This document shows, piece after piece, positions 35,484-45,065 of a stretch of DNA of 64,000 bases. The translations under genes were made by a program, and so were the position numbers. The notes under the pieces were generated by a model. It did not search any database. It saw only the letters and a list, made by a program, of their open reading frames with translations, and was not told where the DNA came from. Location: NCBI GenBank assembly GCA_023269825.1, contig JAGDWI010000001.1, positions 182,492 to 246,491 on the forward strand. Reading direction: 5' to 3'. Source of the stretch: Desulfurococcaceae archaeon (GTDB lineage Archaea > Thermoproteota > Thermoprotei_A > Sulfolobales > Desulfurococcaceae). The stretch's first letter is position 1. Each line of letters begins with the position of its first letter.

Positions 35484-35922
35484 GTATAATCACCATATAG
35501 GATATAGGATAAATTATTCTGCATTTATAAACTTTTCTGGCTTCTAGGATGAGCGATGAATGTTTTGTGTTGATGAGGAAGATGTAGAAGTTTCCAGATT
35601 GGTTTAGAAGAATAATTCATATATCATTGAGAGTTTCGAGGAAACTGGGGCTGGAATTGAAGTATGAGATGGCACTTAAGGTGATGTGGAGCCAGTGTTT
35701 CACGTGAGGAGATGTTAATGGAGATATGCTGAAAAAGCATTAAATAAATCTAAGTGTGTTTTGGGGCAGTCCATAGATTTCTCAGCGTGGTTCTCGGTAC
35801 TCATGTATATTTTTTGTTACCGAGTTGTTGACTATGAGTTTATCAGAAATAGAATAATATGGGGATAGTGTTCAAAAATGAGTCTGTATGGTGAAAAAAT
35901 TGCTTGGTTTTTAACTATTGAT
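35484..35922. other. Intergenic region with a possible decayed coding stretch
   Basis: On the plus strand one frame from about 35580 to 35760 gives protein-like text broken by four stops: ...SYIIESFEETGAGIEV, stop, GDVEPVFHVRRC, stop, WRYAEKALNKSK. The pattern suggests an old gene remnant, but I cannot name a family. The remainder is A/T-rich and holds no gene I can support. Confidence 0.3.
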
Positions 35923-37527
35923 CTACGAGTTTAACGCCAGGTTTAAAGCTGAATAAGCATCTACTAATCCGTATCCATATTGTTCATCGTATCCTTTTAC
36001 TCCTAGGTCTATAGCTGTGGATATCAGTATTTGTCTTACTTGGTCTGGTGTGAGTTTTCCTAGACCAGCCTGTAGCCTCATTGCCTGCAGTATTGCAACT
36101 ACCCCTGATACGTGGGGGCAAGCCATTGATGTACCACTCTTATACCCATAAGTATTGCCGGGAAGCGTTGAATATATTGTTACACCTGGAGCCACTAGAT
36201 CAGGGTTTCTATTGCTCCAGGTTGGAACATTATAGTTAGAGTCTATTGCTCCAACCGCTATTACCTCTGGATAGCCTGCTGGATAACTCGGTGTTGAAGC
36301 GCCTTCATTTCCAGCAGCTGCCACTAGAACCACCCCATTATTGTAAGCGTACTTCACAGCATCGTACAGTATACTACTACTCGGCCCACCCAAGGACATC
36401 GATATAATGTCAGCATCGTCCTCGGTGCCTAGTATATCATCCGGCCCCTTAACGGCTTCAACTATCCCTCTTGCTATATCAGAGGAGTAGCCTGAACCAG
36501 AATCGCTTAGCACTTTAACAGCGTAGATGACTACGTAGGGCGCGACGCCAGCAATGCTCATATTGTTGATTCTCGCAGCGATTATTCCAGCTACATGAGT
36601 TCCATGACCATATACATCCATGCACTGGGAGAGATCATAGCCCTCGTAAACAGTGGAGCCAGAGTTAAGGAACTTAGCGCACCATACTACATTCCCGTTC
36701 AGCTCTTGGTGGCCGTAATCTATACCAGTGTCTAATACAGCGACCTGGATCGATTTGTGGTAGCCTAGGGCAGCGTAACCATAGGTTCTATTGTAATTGT
36801 GCCATATATCCGGGGCCCTTACATACTTTATGTTCCAGGTAACTGTGTCGTTGTAGACTGGAACTTCTGAGGATGGAGGAGTAGGTGTAGGCGACGGGTT
36901 TTCTACTTGTGCAGTTACATTTAGGTAGACGATTTCGCTATCATAAACCATTGACTGATCGAGTGCATTCAATAAGACTAAACTCCATGCATATAATCCA
37001 GGTGTATCAGGAGCCGTAAACGTTAGTGAACCCGTAGCACTGCCTCTAGCTGGAATCACATGCTGATTCGATGCAACTAGTTCCCCGGTCTCACTAATCA
37101 ACTCAACGATCACCGAAACTTGTTGCTTCGCATTATTGTTTTTTACAGTGTAGGATACCGTGGTGGTGGAACTCGCAACAGTTGCAGTGTTCTGAGTGTA
37201 ATTCGTGAAGTAAACTTTTCCAGTACTGGGTTTCGCTAGTGCAGTAACTATTACGTCTTCCTCAACATACTTCGCGAACGGTTGACTCCTAAGGTGTCCT
37301 ACGAGACTAGCGGGTACTGAGACAACAATGGCGTTTAACTCGGGTATAACACTCAGCACTCTACCATATGAACCCAGATACTGCACTACTACGCGGATAT
37401 CAAATCCTTGTTTAACCCCCACTATTACTCTTGTATGTGATACTATCACACTCTGAGTTTCTATCACCGAGCTCATAGTACATAGCAGTAACGCTAATAC
37501 CAAGACAATGAAGGCTAGAATTCTCAC
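35923..37527 (-). CDS. Secreted subtilisin-like serine protease (S8)
   Basis: 534 residues. Order: signal peptide (1-25), an inhibitor I9-like propeptide (about 30-95: VIVGVKQGFDI through YVEEDVIVTALA), an immunoglobulin-like beta domain (about 104-206), a Pro/Thr linker, and the catalytic domain with Asp266 in VAVLDTGIDYGH, His308 in GHGTHVAG, Asn407 in AAAGNEG and Ser467 in SGTSMACPH. The triad is complete, so it should be active outside the cell, feeding the peptide importers. The beta domain between propeptide and protease is unusual. Starts at GTG 37527. No C-terminal anchor. Confidence 0.93.
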   Translation of the reverse strand: MRILAFIVLVLALLLCTMSSVIETQSVIVSHTRVIVGVKQGFDIRVVVQYLGSYGRVLSVIPELNAIVVSVPASLVGHLRSQPFAKYVEEDVIVTALAKPSTGKVYFTNYTQNTATVASSTTTVSYTVKNNNAKQQVSVIVELISETGELVASNQHVIPARGSATGSLTFTAPDTPGLYAWSLVLLNALDQSMVYDSEIVYLNVTAQVENPSPTPTPPSSEVPVYNDTVTWNIKYVRAPDIWHNYNRTYGYAALGYHKSIQVAVLDTGIDYGHQELNGNVVWCAKFLNSGSTVYEGYDLSQCMDVYGHGTHVAGIIAARINNMSIAGVAPYVVIYAVKVLSDSGSGYSSDIARGIVEAVKGPDDILGTEDDADIISMSLGGPSSSILYDAVKYAYNNGVVLVAAAGNEGASTPSYPAGYPEVIAVGAIDSNYNVPTWSNRNPDLVAPGVTIYSTLPGNTYGYKSGTSMACPHVSGVVAILQAMRLQAGLGKLTPDQVRQILISTAIDLGVKGYDEQYGYGLVDAYSALNLALNS

Positions 37528-37690
37528 TCACACCCCTGTAACGAGGATACCATAATAAACGACTTTTAAATAAGCGGAGGCACTAACAAGCACAATGATA
37601 AGAATTAGATCCCTTGGAAAATAGCATTCGAGAAAACATGTATAAAAAAGAGTTTAAAAATGAACTTTCATTATGCGTGTATTTTTCACA

Positions 37691-38680
37691 TTAACTACAC
37701 GTATATGTGTCTACTTCTGCATGGATTGCCACGTATAGTTGGCTAGCAGCCTGCTCACTGGAGTCTAAAGATATATATGCATCGTAAAACGTTGTTATAC
37801 CCGTGAAATCCACTTTATATTCGAAGTTGCCTGGTATTGGGTTACCATTGGCTTGTGGTATACCGCTCAGGTTTGTTGCAACATGTATGTGTAGTTTGGT
37901 GAGGGCGTATCCTGGCTTCATTACTATTCTCACTACTAGAGAGTCTCCGTCTCTCCAAATGTATACATCTCCGACGTATTCGTTTTGGCCGCGTAGCAAG
38001 GTTGTCGATTGGTTTCCACCATTGTATACAACATATGTTGCCCAGTTCCTTCCAGGGAATTCATATCCATTTGCCCATGCTGTTCTGGCGTTACCACTGA
38101 GATAGCATACTTGCTCTGGTACATATTGCTCGCATATAATATTGTATGTGAAGTACATTCCCCAGTTTCCTCTAGTAGTGAACCTTGTTCCGTTTCCCCA
38201 TGCTGTCTCTGTTTGTACAGTGTACCCATACTCGTCGACTTTAGCGACATCTGCGTGTGCTGCTATGTATATAGTTGTTTGATTACTTGCTGGACAAGTG
38301 AGTCCAAAGACATCTGTGAGGTTTATTGTGAACTCGTATTCTTTGGTCCATAATCCAGTAGCAGAGTATGGGAATAGGCCTGGTATCGGGTTACCAGTCT
38401 TTGTTCTTGGTATACCGCTCAGGCTTGTATTTACTGCTAAGTGAACTTCTGTTAGATACCACGCGGTATCATTTATCACGTATTTAACGTGGAGAATCAA
38501 TGCTCCACTGATATTTTCATGCCACGTTTCCACGTAGCCAATCGTCATATATTGCCCAGCTATTAATGGAGTAATGTATGAATTACTTGCCTTAACATTA
38601 GTTATCGATGGTGAAATCATGGTCATCGTAAACACTAACAAAAGTATTGTAGCTATTATACTTATAGGTTTAATATTCAA
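37691..38680 (-). CDS. Secreted protein with duplicated domain, unknown
   Basis: About 330 residues after a TTG start at 38680 (AAGGTG six bases upstream; a GTG at 38689 is the alternative). A signal peptide is followed by two related beta-rich domains: LTEVHLAVNTSLSGIPRTKTGNPIPG and LTKLHIHVATNLSGIPQANGNPIPG head the copies, and IYIAAHADV / LYVAIHAEV end them. Between the copies lie two shorter repeats, ETAWGNGTRF-x-RGNWGMYFTY and RTAWANGYEF-x-GRNWATYVVY. No family name is recalled with confidence. It lies 163 bases upstream of, and in line with, the subtilase gene. Confidence 0.6.
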   Translation of the reverse strand: MNIKPISIIATILLLVFTMTMISPSITNVKASNSYITPLIAGQYMTIGYVETWHENISGALILHVKYVINDTAWYLTEVHLAVNTSLSGIPRTKTGNPIPGLFPYSATGLWTKEYEFTINLTDVFGLTCPASNQTTIYIAAHADVAKVDEYGYTVQTETAWGNGTRFTTRGNWGMYFTYNIICEQYVPEQVCYLSGNARTAWANGYEFPGRNWATYVVYNGGNQSTTLLRGQNEYVGDVYIWRDGDSLVVRIVMKPGYALTKLHIHVATNLSGIPQANGNPIPGNFEYKVDFTGITTFYDAYISLDSSEQAASQLYVAIHAEVDTYTCS

Positions 38681-39418
38681 ATTTTTCACCTTAATTACTA
38701 AAATTGGAAAAGGGGTTAATAAAGCTTACAGTGATAAATAAGTAAGTTGATCAATAAGTGAATAAATTAATTTTTTCAAACCTGAAGAGATCATTTTGTT
38801 AAATGCGAATACCAGTAATCATTCCTATGAGTGTACTATGTTTTTGAATTAAAATCCCATATTATTAGCATTTAATGATAAGCTTGTTTACTGTACAATT
38901 ATTCATCAACGGTGGGATCGCGATTCCGCTCATTCTTTCAAAGCATTGGAGGCTTTTCATCATGGTTAATAATTAAGGGTGCCTGCTAATGGCGGATTAT
39001 TTCCGATAATTTGGTTTATTAGAATCCTATGATGGATTGCTTTACTATGTAATCGGCTGATTTTGAGTAAAAGTAAACCCATAACTGGTCTTAGTTGTGA
39101 CTACGTTTAGTTAAATGTTGCAGTAAACTAGGTATTGTTCAAAGTCACCGCGTTGTCAATGGATGCATCTAATTCAAGACAATAACATCAACTCTTAGTC
39201 TTCTTCGAGTCACAAGTTACTATGCTAGGAGTTAATACAGTCTTCTTTTAAGGTTCATCGTTGACGCATTAATTAAGCAGCATGGAAACACTGCTAAGCA
39301 TATTGCGGGGTTTAAAGTAAGGAGGTATTATGTAAGCAAAATGTATTGTTTATTGAATGAATCTGTATTTCTATCACTTTATAAGTAGAGTTATCGTGTT
39401 TTGATTTTGGCTTTAATT
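38681..39418. other. 738-base intergenic region
   Basis: No intact gene. A weak plus-strand stretch at 39240-39390 reads RFIVDALIKQHGNTAKHIAGFKVRRYYVSK, reminiscent of a helix-turn-helix, but it has no start or ribosome site and stops after 45 codons. The rest is A/T-rich, with possible minus-strand TATA elements ahead of the secreted protein. Confidence 0.3.
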
Positions 39419-40192
39419 CTATTTCTTCCTGAGTTTCAGGAGTGCTTTTAGAAGCTCTAAATCGCCTTGATAATCTCCCGCACATGTTGCTATGATCCCG
39501 TCAACAAGTCCTTCTAGTTTCTCAGCGAACTCAGCGGCTTTATCAATTGTTGTTGTTGGCTGCCAACCAATTTTCTTCAATATTTCTATGTTACGTGTAG
39601 TTTGAATTAAGAAATATGCGTATATTGGTTTAGCAAGCTTCTTCATTTCCATGGATACTTCTTCTAGTGTTGATAAGGACTCTGGTGTAAGTCTTGCGAA
39701 TAATGCAAAGTCCCAGCCAGTCTTTACTCTATCAATCATATCTTGAGCAGTAAAACCTGCTTTTGCTTTTTCACCATACCTTTCTTTAGAAGGTCTCGGT
39801 GATAAGAGACATCCAAGTTTCAGCGTCTTTATTTTAATCTTTTCTCTTAAGAAATCTCTCGCATTCTCAGTTTTACCCCAATACTTTGAACCCAGGGGCT
39901 CTCCATATATGGGTTCGTCACCCATCGTTAAAACTACTCCATCAAGACCCACGGCTTCAGCTGCTAGTGCTAGTGCACCCGCTTCTACTGGGCCTTTATA
40001 ATTTAGAATAAATATTGGTATCACTACTTTATCAGGATATTTTGTTTTTAAAACACAGCCTACAGCTACACCGCTCGGTGCAGGAACACCTGCTGCGCTA
40101 TCAGTTATATTCCAACCGTCTACTAGATCCTTTGTCTCCTCAGCCATTTTCAGGAATTTTCTCGTAGGTACAAACTCATGTAAGATCCTCAC
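39419..40192 (-). CDS. Methylenetetrahydrofolate reductase-like (MetF superfamily) protein
   Basis: About 257 residues of a TIM barrel. NITDSAAGVPAPSGVAVGCVLK matches the start of MetF-type barrels, and GALALAAEAVGLDGVVLTMGDEPIYG the substrate region. It is shorter than bacterial MetF (about 300 residues) and close to archaeal homologues that may act on folate or a methanopterin-like C1 carrier. No partner gene is adjacent. The frame opens at TTG 40204, but GGGGTG four bases before GTG 40192 makes the latter the likely start. Confidence 0.75.
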   Translation of the reverse strand: MRILHEFVPTRKFLKMAEETKDLVDGWNITDSAAGVPAPSGVAVGCVLKTKYPDKVVIPIFILNYKGPVEAGALALAAEAVGLDGVVLTMGDEPIYGEPLGSKYWGKTENARDFLREKIKIKTLKLGCLLSPRPSKERYGEKAKAGFTAQDMIDRVKTGWDFALFARLTPESLSTLEEVSMEMKKLAKPIYAYFLIQTTRNIEILKKIGWQPTTTIDKAAEFAEKLEGLVDGIIATCAGDYQGDLELLKALLKLRKK

Positions 40193-40718
40193 AGAGCACC
40201 CCAAGCTAATTTAACCAAATCTAGTTAAAAATACTTCAGTTTGAATTGTTTAGGAGGCATGCACTCCGTGCCATAGATAAATAAAAGTTCTTCGAGGGCC
40301 GCATTCATCACCAAGAGAATTCTCCTTTGGCACTATTTGCCTAATATAATTTTATATCTCAACCCCCCTTTAGGACTCGGTTGTTAGATGATTAAACATT
40401 TCATAAATGGTACCTTTACTCCTTGGATACGTAGATCGCTTCTACTGTCTCTAATTGTTTTTAGTAAGAGTAGTTGATACGGTGAAAGCTTCATTATTCT
40501 CGAATAGATAAATGTTTCTGTATGTAGTAAGAATTCTTCCTAATAACTCTATGACAGCTTTAGACAGCGTATGAGAAATTCTTTGACAACCATACGACTA
40601 ACATTCATGATGAGGTCTACGGTAACAAAATAATAATCGCTTCCCTTAAAAGTCAATAAATTTAATAAAATTTATATTTTTAGTATACTTATCTATATGT
40701 AGGAATACGGGAAGAGTT
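40193..40718. other. 526-base intergenic region with a possible coding relic
   Basis: On the minus strand, 40410-40600, an open stretch without a start codon reads ...SKAVIELLGRILTTYRNIYLFENNEAF, and a second frame reads SPYQLLLLKTIRD; both could come from one lost regulator gene. Upstream of the next gene, A/T-rich DNA at 40660-40690 (TTTATATTTTTAG) can serve as its promoter. Confidence 0.3.
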
Positions 40719-41267
40719 ATGAATAGATCACTGGTTGCTTTTTTAATTCTTTCAGTACTCATCGCTACTTCGGTTTCACTATTGGCTACTATTTACAGAT
40801 CTTCGAAGAAGGAACCCGGCGTTGTCATCGTGAAGCCAAAAGATCCATTTGAAACTAGTTCTTATACTTGGTATATGGCAGATGTATACGTTAACGATCA
40901 AATTGTAAAAACAATAGGGGTAAGAGTGAGTAAGCCTGGGTTCGAGGGGGAGTTATGGGTCTCACTATGGGGTGATGCAGCTGTTAAAAGCATACAAGTC
41001 GAGTTCATTGCACCGTTTAACAGAGTACCGGATGTGGCTTGGATCGCGGAACTCGGATTTACTCCATCAATTAGATTCTACAGGGATGGAAACACGGTTA
41101 CATGGGAATGCAGTGACTTGCCTTCCTATGAAGAAAAACCGGGTGTGACTTGGACTTGGAGGTTTATTCCGCTAGATGATTTAAGCGGTTACAGTATACA
41201 CGTTAAAGCAGTACTGATCTATGATGGTGCAACGTATCAAGCTGAGTATACGTTCAGAATACCTTAA
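40719..41267 (+). CDS. Small membrane-anchored extracytoplasmic protein, unknown
   Basis: 182 residues: an N-terminal membrane helix (residues 4-26) with a short basic head, then a beta-rich domain with many Trp and Tyr (TWYMADVYVND, WVSLWGDAAVK, TWTWRFIPLDD). Two strands plus a hydrophobic C-terminal strand (YEVKAVLIYDGATYQAEYTF-like) suggest an Ig-like sandwich. No family recognised. It stands alone; the next gene, 195 bases on, starts the ECF operon. Confidence 0.6.
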   Translation: MNRSLVAFLILSVLIATSVSLLATIYRSSKKEPGVVIVKPKDPFETSSYTWYMADVYVNDQIVKTIGVRVSKPGFEGELWVSLWGDAAVKSIQVEFIAPFNRVPDVAWIAELGFTPSIRFYRDGNTVTWECSDLPSYEEKPGVTWTWRFIPLDDLSGYSIHVKAVLIYDGATYQAEYTFRIP

Positions 41268-41462
41268 TCTACTTAGTTGAATCTCAGCGCTGTTTAGGTT
41301 GAAGAAAGAATAGTTTAAACCATAGTGTTCTTTAAATTGCGGATTCTTGCTTTGAATCGTATTATTGCGTTGAGGGATTTCACGGGAAGATTTTTAAGAT
41401 AATGTTATCCAGATATTTTATCCTATTGCAAAGTATATTAGTGTAATAATTGGTGATTAGAG

Positions 41463-41951
41463 ATGAAAATGCTTAGCACTGTTAAAGCCGCTGTAATCGC
41501 TGGTCTCTACGCGGCTCTAGTCACGTTTCTAGCTCCAATAAGCTTTTATGTTTTTCAGTTCAGAGTTGCTGACTCTCTTCTATTGCTACCCTTCCTCGAC
41601 TTCTTCGGGTTTCCTGGTGTTATTGGTCTCACAGTGGGTTGCGCTATTGCGAACGTTTACTCACCGTTCGGAATAGTTGACGTGTTATTTGGTTCACTAG
41701 CTAATTTCGCTGCTGGTTTAGTGGCTTTGCTTATTGGTAGAAGAAGTAAAAGCATGGTTTCCTTGGTGGCAACCGCTATCGTTGAATCATTAATAGTATC
41801 AGCGATAATCGGCTATTTCGTTCTCCACTTGTTCGGTGGATTAGATATACTCATAGCTTTCACAGGTGTTCTATTAGGAAGCGTTTTCAGCATTAGTATA
41901 TTAGGAGTCGCACTAGTCGTGTTCTTAATGAAGGGGTTGAAGGTAAGTTGA
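41463..41951 (+). CDS. queT: QueT-family ECF transporter S component (queuosine/archaeosine precursor uptake)
   Basis: A 162-residue membrane protein of five or six helices. APISFYVFQFRVADSLLLLPFL and GLTVGCAIANVYSPFGIVDVLFGSLANFAAG are the two signature stretches of QueT/DUF988. In bacteria QueT imports a queuine precursor such as preQ1; in an archaeon the likely cargo is a 7-deazaguanine (preQ0, preQ1 or a salvaged base) for archaeosine in tRNA. GGTGAT lies just before ATG 41463. Ends in a TTGA overlap with the ATPase gene, so the three ECF parts form one operon. Confidence 0.85.
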   Translation: MKMLSTVKAAVIAGLYAALVTFLAPISFYVFQFRVADSLLLLPFLDFFGFPGVIGLTVGCAIANVYSPFGIVDVLFGSLANFAAGLVALLIGRRSKSMVSLVATAIVESLIVSAIIGYFVLHLFGGLDILIAFTGVLLGSVFSISILGVALVVFLMKGLKVS

Positions 41952-42649
41952 TACTAGTTGAAGATGTCACCATAGCATACAATGGTCAAACCGTAATCAG
42001 AAACATTAACCTCGAGTTTAAACCTGGATTACACATTGTTCTAGGTAGAAATGGCTCCGGTAAGTCGACACTACTGAAAACCATTGCTGGCTTACTAAAA
42101 CCATTAAAAGGCAGAGTACTAATCTCAGGTAGAGATATCCATAGATTGCCGAGGAAAGAAGCAGTTAAACTCGTCGGTTACACGTGGCAAAATCCCTACG
42201 CAGGCTTCGTTGAGACAACAGTTAGAGACGAATTGGAGTTCACTTCACGAGTCTCAGGTGTGCCTTTAAAGCAGGAAATAGTAGAGTTACTTGTACCTAG
42301 GTCTCTTATGAACAAAAACCCATTTAACTTAAGTGGCGGTGAAGCCAAGAGGGTTTCAATAGCCAGTATACTAGCTATAGATCAACCTGTGTGGCTTCTT
42401 GATGAACCATTCGACTACCTTGATGCTGAAGGCGTTGAATCATTAATTAAAATAATTAATTATGGTTTAACCGAGAATAAAACAATAATCATTGCATCAG
42501 CTAACCTAGCTTACTTACATATGCTTGAAGGCAGCCAAGTATTAGTGTTATCTAGCGGGGAAATAGTTTTCAGGGGTTCACTAAGAGATCTCAACAATAG
42601 TTCATTAAAAGAACACGGCATACCAACAAGGATACTGATGTGTGGTTGA
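41948..42649 (+). CDS. Energy-coupling factor (ECF) transporter ATPase
   Basis: 233 residues: Walker A LGRNGSGKST, Q-loop GYTWQNPYAGFVETTVRDELEF (characteristic of EcfA), signature NLSGGEAKR and Walker B VWLLDEPFDYLD. Only one ATPase gene is present, so the pump must use a homodimer instead of the EcfA1/A2 pair. Starts at TTG 41948, overlapping queT by four bases, with AAGG ahead. Confidence 0.9.
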   Translation: MILVEDVTIAYNGQTVIRNINLEFKPGLHIVLGRNGSGKSTLLKTIAGLLKPLKGRVLISGRDIHRLPRKEAVKLVGYTWQNPYAGFVETTVRDELEFTSRVSGVPLKQEIVELLVPRSLMNKNPFNLSGGEAKRVSIASILAIDQPVWLLDEPFDYLDAEGVESLIKIINYGLTENKTIIIASANLAYLHMLEGSQVLVLSSGEIVFRGSLRDLNNSSLKEHGIPTRILMCG

Positions 42650-43220
42650 ATTGATAAAGGAGACCGTAGAATTACAGGCGAAGACAACAATACTCCACGA
42701 TTATAAAGCGATATACTTTAAGATCGCATTATTAGTTTTAACAATGTTATCTAGAGCAATGAACCTTTACTTGATCCTCGCTTTGATGGCATTAAACTTA
42801 GCACTACTACTGTACGTAGGTGCGAGAAAATTAATCGTACTCACATCTTTATCATGGTTTACACTATCATCCATTATAATTCTATTAAACATGGTTCTCT
42901 CAACATTCAAAGTAAACATAGTTATAAATTTAATCTACGCTTACACGACGTTTACGTCACTTGTATTATTCTATGTTACTACACCTCCTGGACACATTAG
43001 GAAACTACTGGGTTTCAACGTTGTTTCTTTAACATATTTATTCGTAGGATACTCCGCGAGAATATTGGCAGATACTGTGAACGCATTGAGAGCGAGAGGG
43101 TTAAATTCATTCTACAGGTATTCTAACTACAAGTATTTACTTAGAGCATTCATGGTTCTACTAGTCACGAGGGTAATGGAAGCTGAGGAAGCTTTGAAAG
43201 CTAGAGGAGTAGGAGATTGA
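42642..43220 (+). CDS. ECF transporter transmembrane component EcfT
   Basis: 192 residues, about four or five helices. The two Ala-Arg-Gly coupling-helix motifs that bind the ATPases are present: NALRARGLNSF and EALKARGVGD. Shorter than many EcfT (about 260), as is common in archaea. Starts at GTG 42642, overlapping the ATPase gene by eight bases. With queT and the ATPase it completes a group I ECF importer. Confidence 0.85.
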   Translation: MVELIKETVELQAKTTILHDYKAIYFKIALLVLTMLSRAMNLYLILALMALNLALLLYVGARKLIVLTSLSWFTLSSIIILLNMVLSTFKVNIVINLIYAYTTFTSLVLFYVTTPPGHIRKLLGFNVVSLTYLFVGYSARILADTVNALRARGLNSFYRYSNYKYLLRAFMVLLVTRVMEAEEALKARGVGD

Positions 43221-43257
43221 ACACGTGAACTACGAAGCATTTTCGCAATATATATTT

Positions 43258-44643
43258 TCAACGCTTCTTCTCAGGAGTTAGTACTGATAATATTGCGATT
43301 GCAGCAACTGCTAAAATTAACGCTATTAAAGTAGAGACTATTGAGGAAACTATTTGCTCTATGGGTGTAGTGGTATATATATGTGTTGTTGTAGAAACCT
43401 CGGTTAGTACTTGGATCGAAGTCTTTGTAACCGGGTTAATCTGAGTTGTTACCAGTGTGGTGGGAACAGTTGTGGTTACAACAGTAGAGTGCGTAATGGT
43501 CTCGATTCTAGTTGTTGTGATTGTTTCAGGTGGAGCACTGGTTACTACAGTTGTCGTCAACGTGACTGGGTTCGTAACAGTTTGCGTCGTAGTGTAAGTT
43601 GTCGTAATGGTCTTAATTACGGTAGTGGTGTAAATGTAGAAGGTAGAATTACTTGGATTCATAAAAGAGGAGTATTTTAATGGGTAATAATCTATGTTCC
43701 AATTATTGAGAACTAGTGGTTGATCGCAGAAACCATCCTTGTTTTCGTCACTACAGGTTTGAGAGTAACCATTATTGCCTGAGAGTAAATAAGCGTTTCC
43801 TCCAATGAAGTTTCCTCCCAATATGTTAACTCCTTGAACCGGTTGTGTATTCCAGTTGTTTATTCCCGCGTTCACGTAGTAGTTTGACTCCTGGTTGTCG
43901 AACAAATTATTATAGATCGCGTTGTTATCGGATAATAATAGGAATATGCCAAATCTTCCCTTAACCACATTATGTGCTATTGTGGAATATCTAATTGCAT
44001 AAAGGTAGAGTCCACTAAAGCAGTTACTGCAGTAAATGGAGTTATAGGTGATTAGGAGGTTTCTTGAGCTATAGACCTTGATTGCTTGGTAAGTTTCCAT
44101 AAATAAATTGAAGGAAACATCAACGAACGTGGAGTTTGATATCATGATGCCCCAGAAAACACTGTCTGAGATTATGTTGTCCATAAATGATATATTTACT
44201 GAATTGTATATTGAGACGCCTTGATCTATTCTAATCATTAAATTACTTTTTATTTTTACATTGCTGGAATTACTAATACTAATTGCTTCTTCAAAAGCCT
44301 CTATTTTAAAGTTCTCGATTGTAACATTGAACCTGTTACTTAGTTGAATAGCTGTCTCCATGGAACCATAGTGATACCCGTATATCCGGTACCCTCTTCC
44401 ATCTAATACTATATTGTCTTTTTCAATGATGATTTTTCCTAAGATATCTCCGGTTAAATAATATAAGTCACCTACTCTACGTATATTAACATCTATCCCG
44501 GGTGGATCAGTTTCGATTGCCCCGCTTCCTCTAATATATATCTTAATAAATGTTCCCTGAGTCTCTACGGGTGTAACAATATAAGGAGTCAGTAACAATA
44601 AAGCTACCAAAATTAGTAAAATAAAATCGCGGCACCGACTCAT
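43258..44643 (-). CDS. Surface-anchored right-handed beta-helix (NosD-like) protein
   Basis: 461 residues: signal peptide (6-28), a parallel beta-helix of about 20-residue turns (IIIEKDNIVLDGRGYRIYGY, then repeats rich in Asn and Ser such as NVTIENFKIEAFEEAISISN) to about residue 325, a long Thr-rich stalk (TTTVIKTITTTYTTTQ onward, 345-430) and a C-terminal membrane helix with KKR tail. The NosD/PbH1 fold is common in archaeal surface proteins that bind or cut glycans; the role here is unknown. TATA box near 44675-44682 fits ATG 44643. Confidence 0.8.
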   Translation of the reverse strand: MSRCRDFILLILVALLLLTPYIVTPVETQGTFIKIYIRGSGAIETDPPGIDVNIRRVGDLYYLTGDILGKIIIEKDNIVLDGRGYRIYGYHYGSMETAIQLSNRFNVTIENFKIEAFEEAISISNSSNVKIKSNLMIRIDQGVSIYNSVNISFMDNIISDSVFWGIMISNSTFVDVSFNLFMETYQAIKVYSSRNLLITYNSIYCSNCFSGLYLYAIRYSTIAHNVVKGRFGIFLLLSDNNAIYNNLFDNQESNYYVNAGINNWNTQPVQGVNILGGNFIGGNAYLLSGNNGYSQTCSDENKDGFCDQPLVLNNWNIDYYPLKYSSFMNPSNSTFYIYTTTVIKTITTTYTTTQTVTNPVTLTTTVVTSAPPETITTTRIETITHSTVVTTTVPTTLVTTQINPVTKTSIQVLTEVSTTTHIYTTTPIEQIVSSIVSTLIALILAVAAIAILSVLTPEKKR

Positions 44644-45065
44644 TTATTCCAACCGTTTATTTAATGTTACCGAGAAATATATAAGTTTACCACATGATCA
44701 TTTCTCTAATTTAATGATATTGATTTAATAGATCTACGGTGAAGAAACAACGAATTATATATTATTGAGCTTGGTTTTCGATGAAACACTGGCTGTCTTT
44801 AAATAATTGTATTGAATAACGTAAACTCCTCTTAGCCTAAAAGCAGTAAATCCAATCAGATATATGATGTTAAGTCATGTTAATTTCATGCATTCAAACC
44901 TGGACTTTTACTCGTTAAATTGTCAATTGTGAACATGATCATTGCGAATTATCACTAGATTGATCTACGATGTATTCGAACCTAGTATGTTGGATTAAAC
45001 CAAGCTAAGTTTTATTAAGAGATTCTTTATCAATATTTTATGCAATTTTTATCTAGGTGTTTGGC
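44644..45065. other. Intergenic region between divergent genes
   Basis: About 420 bases, strongly A/T. A minus-strand TATA box (ACTTATATAT, around 44677) belongs to the beta-helix gene. I find no ORF, RNA fold or repeat that I can support in the remainder. Confidence 0.4.

Noticed and set aside
38690-39418. Helix-turn-helix-like translation near 39240-39390
   Set aside because: No start codon, no ribosome site, and similarity only by impression; left as noncoding.
40410-40620. Regulator-like minus-strand fragments
   Set aside because: Two frames each look weakly protein-like but neither has a start; too little to name a pseudogene.
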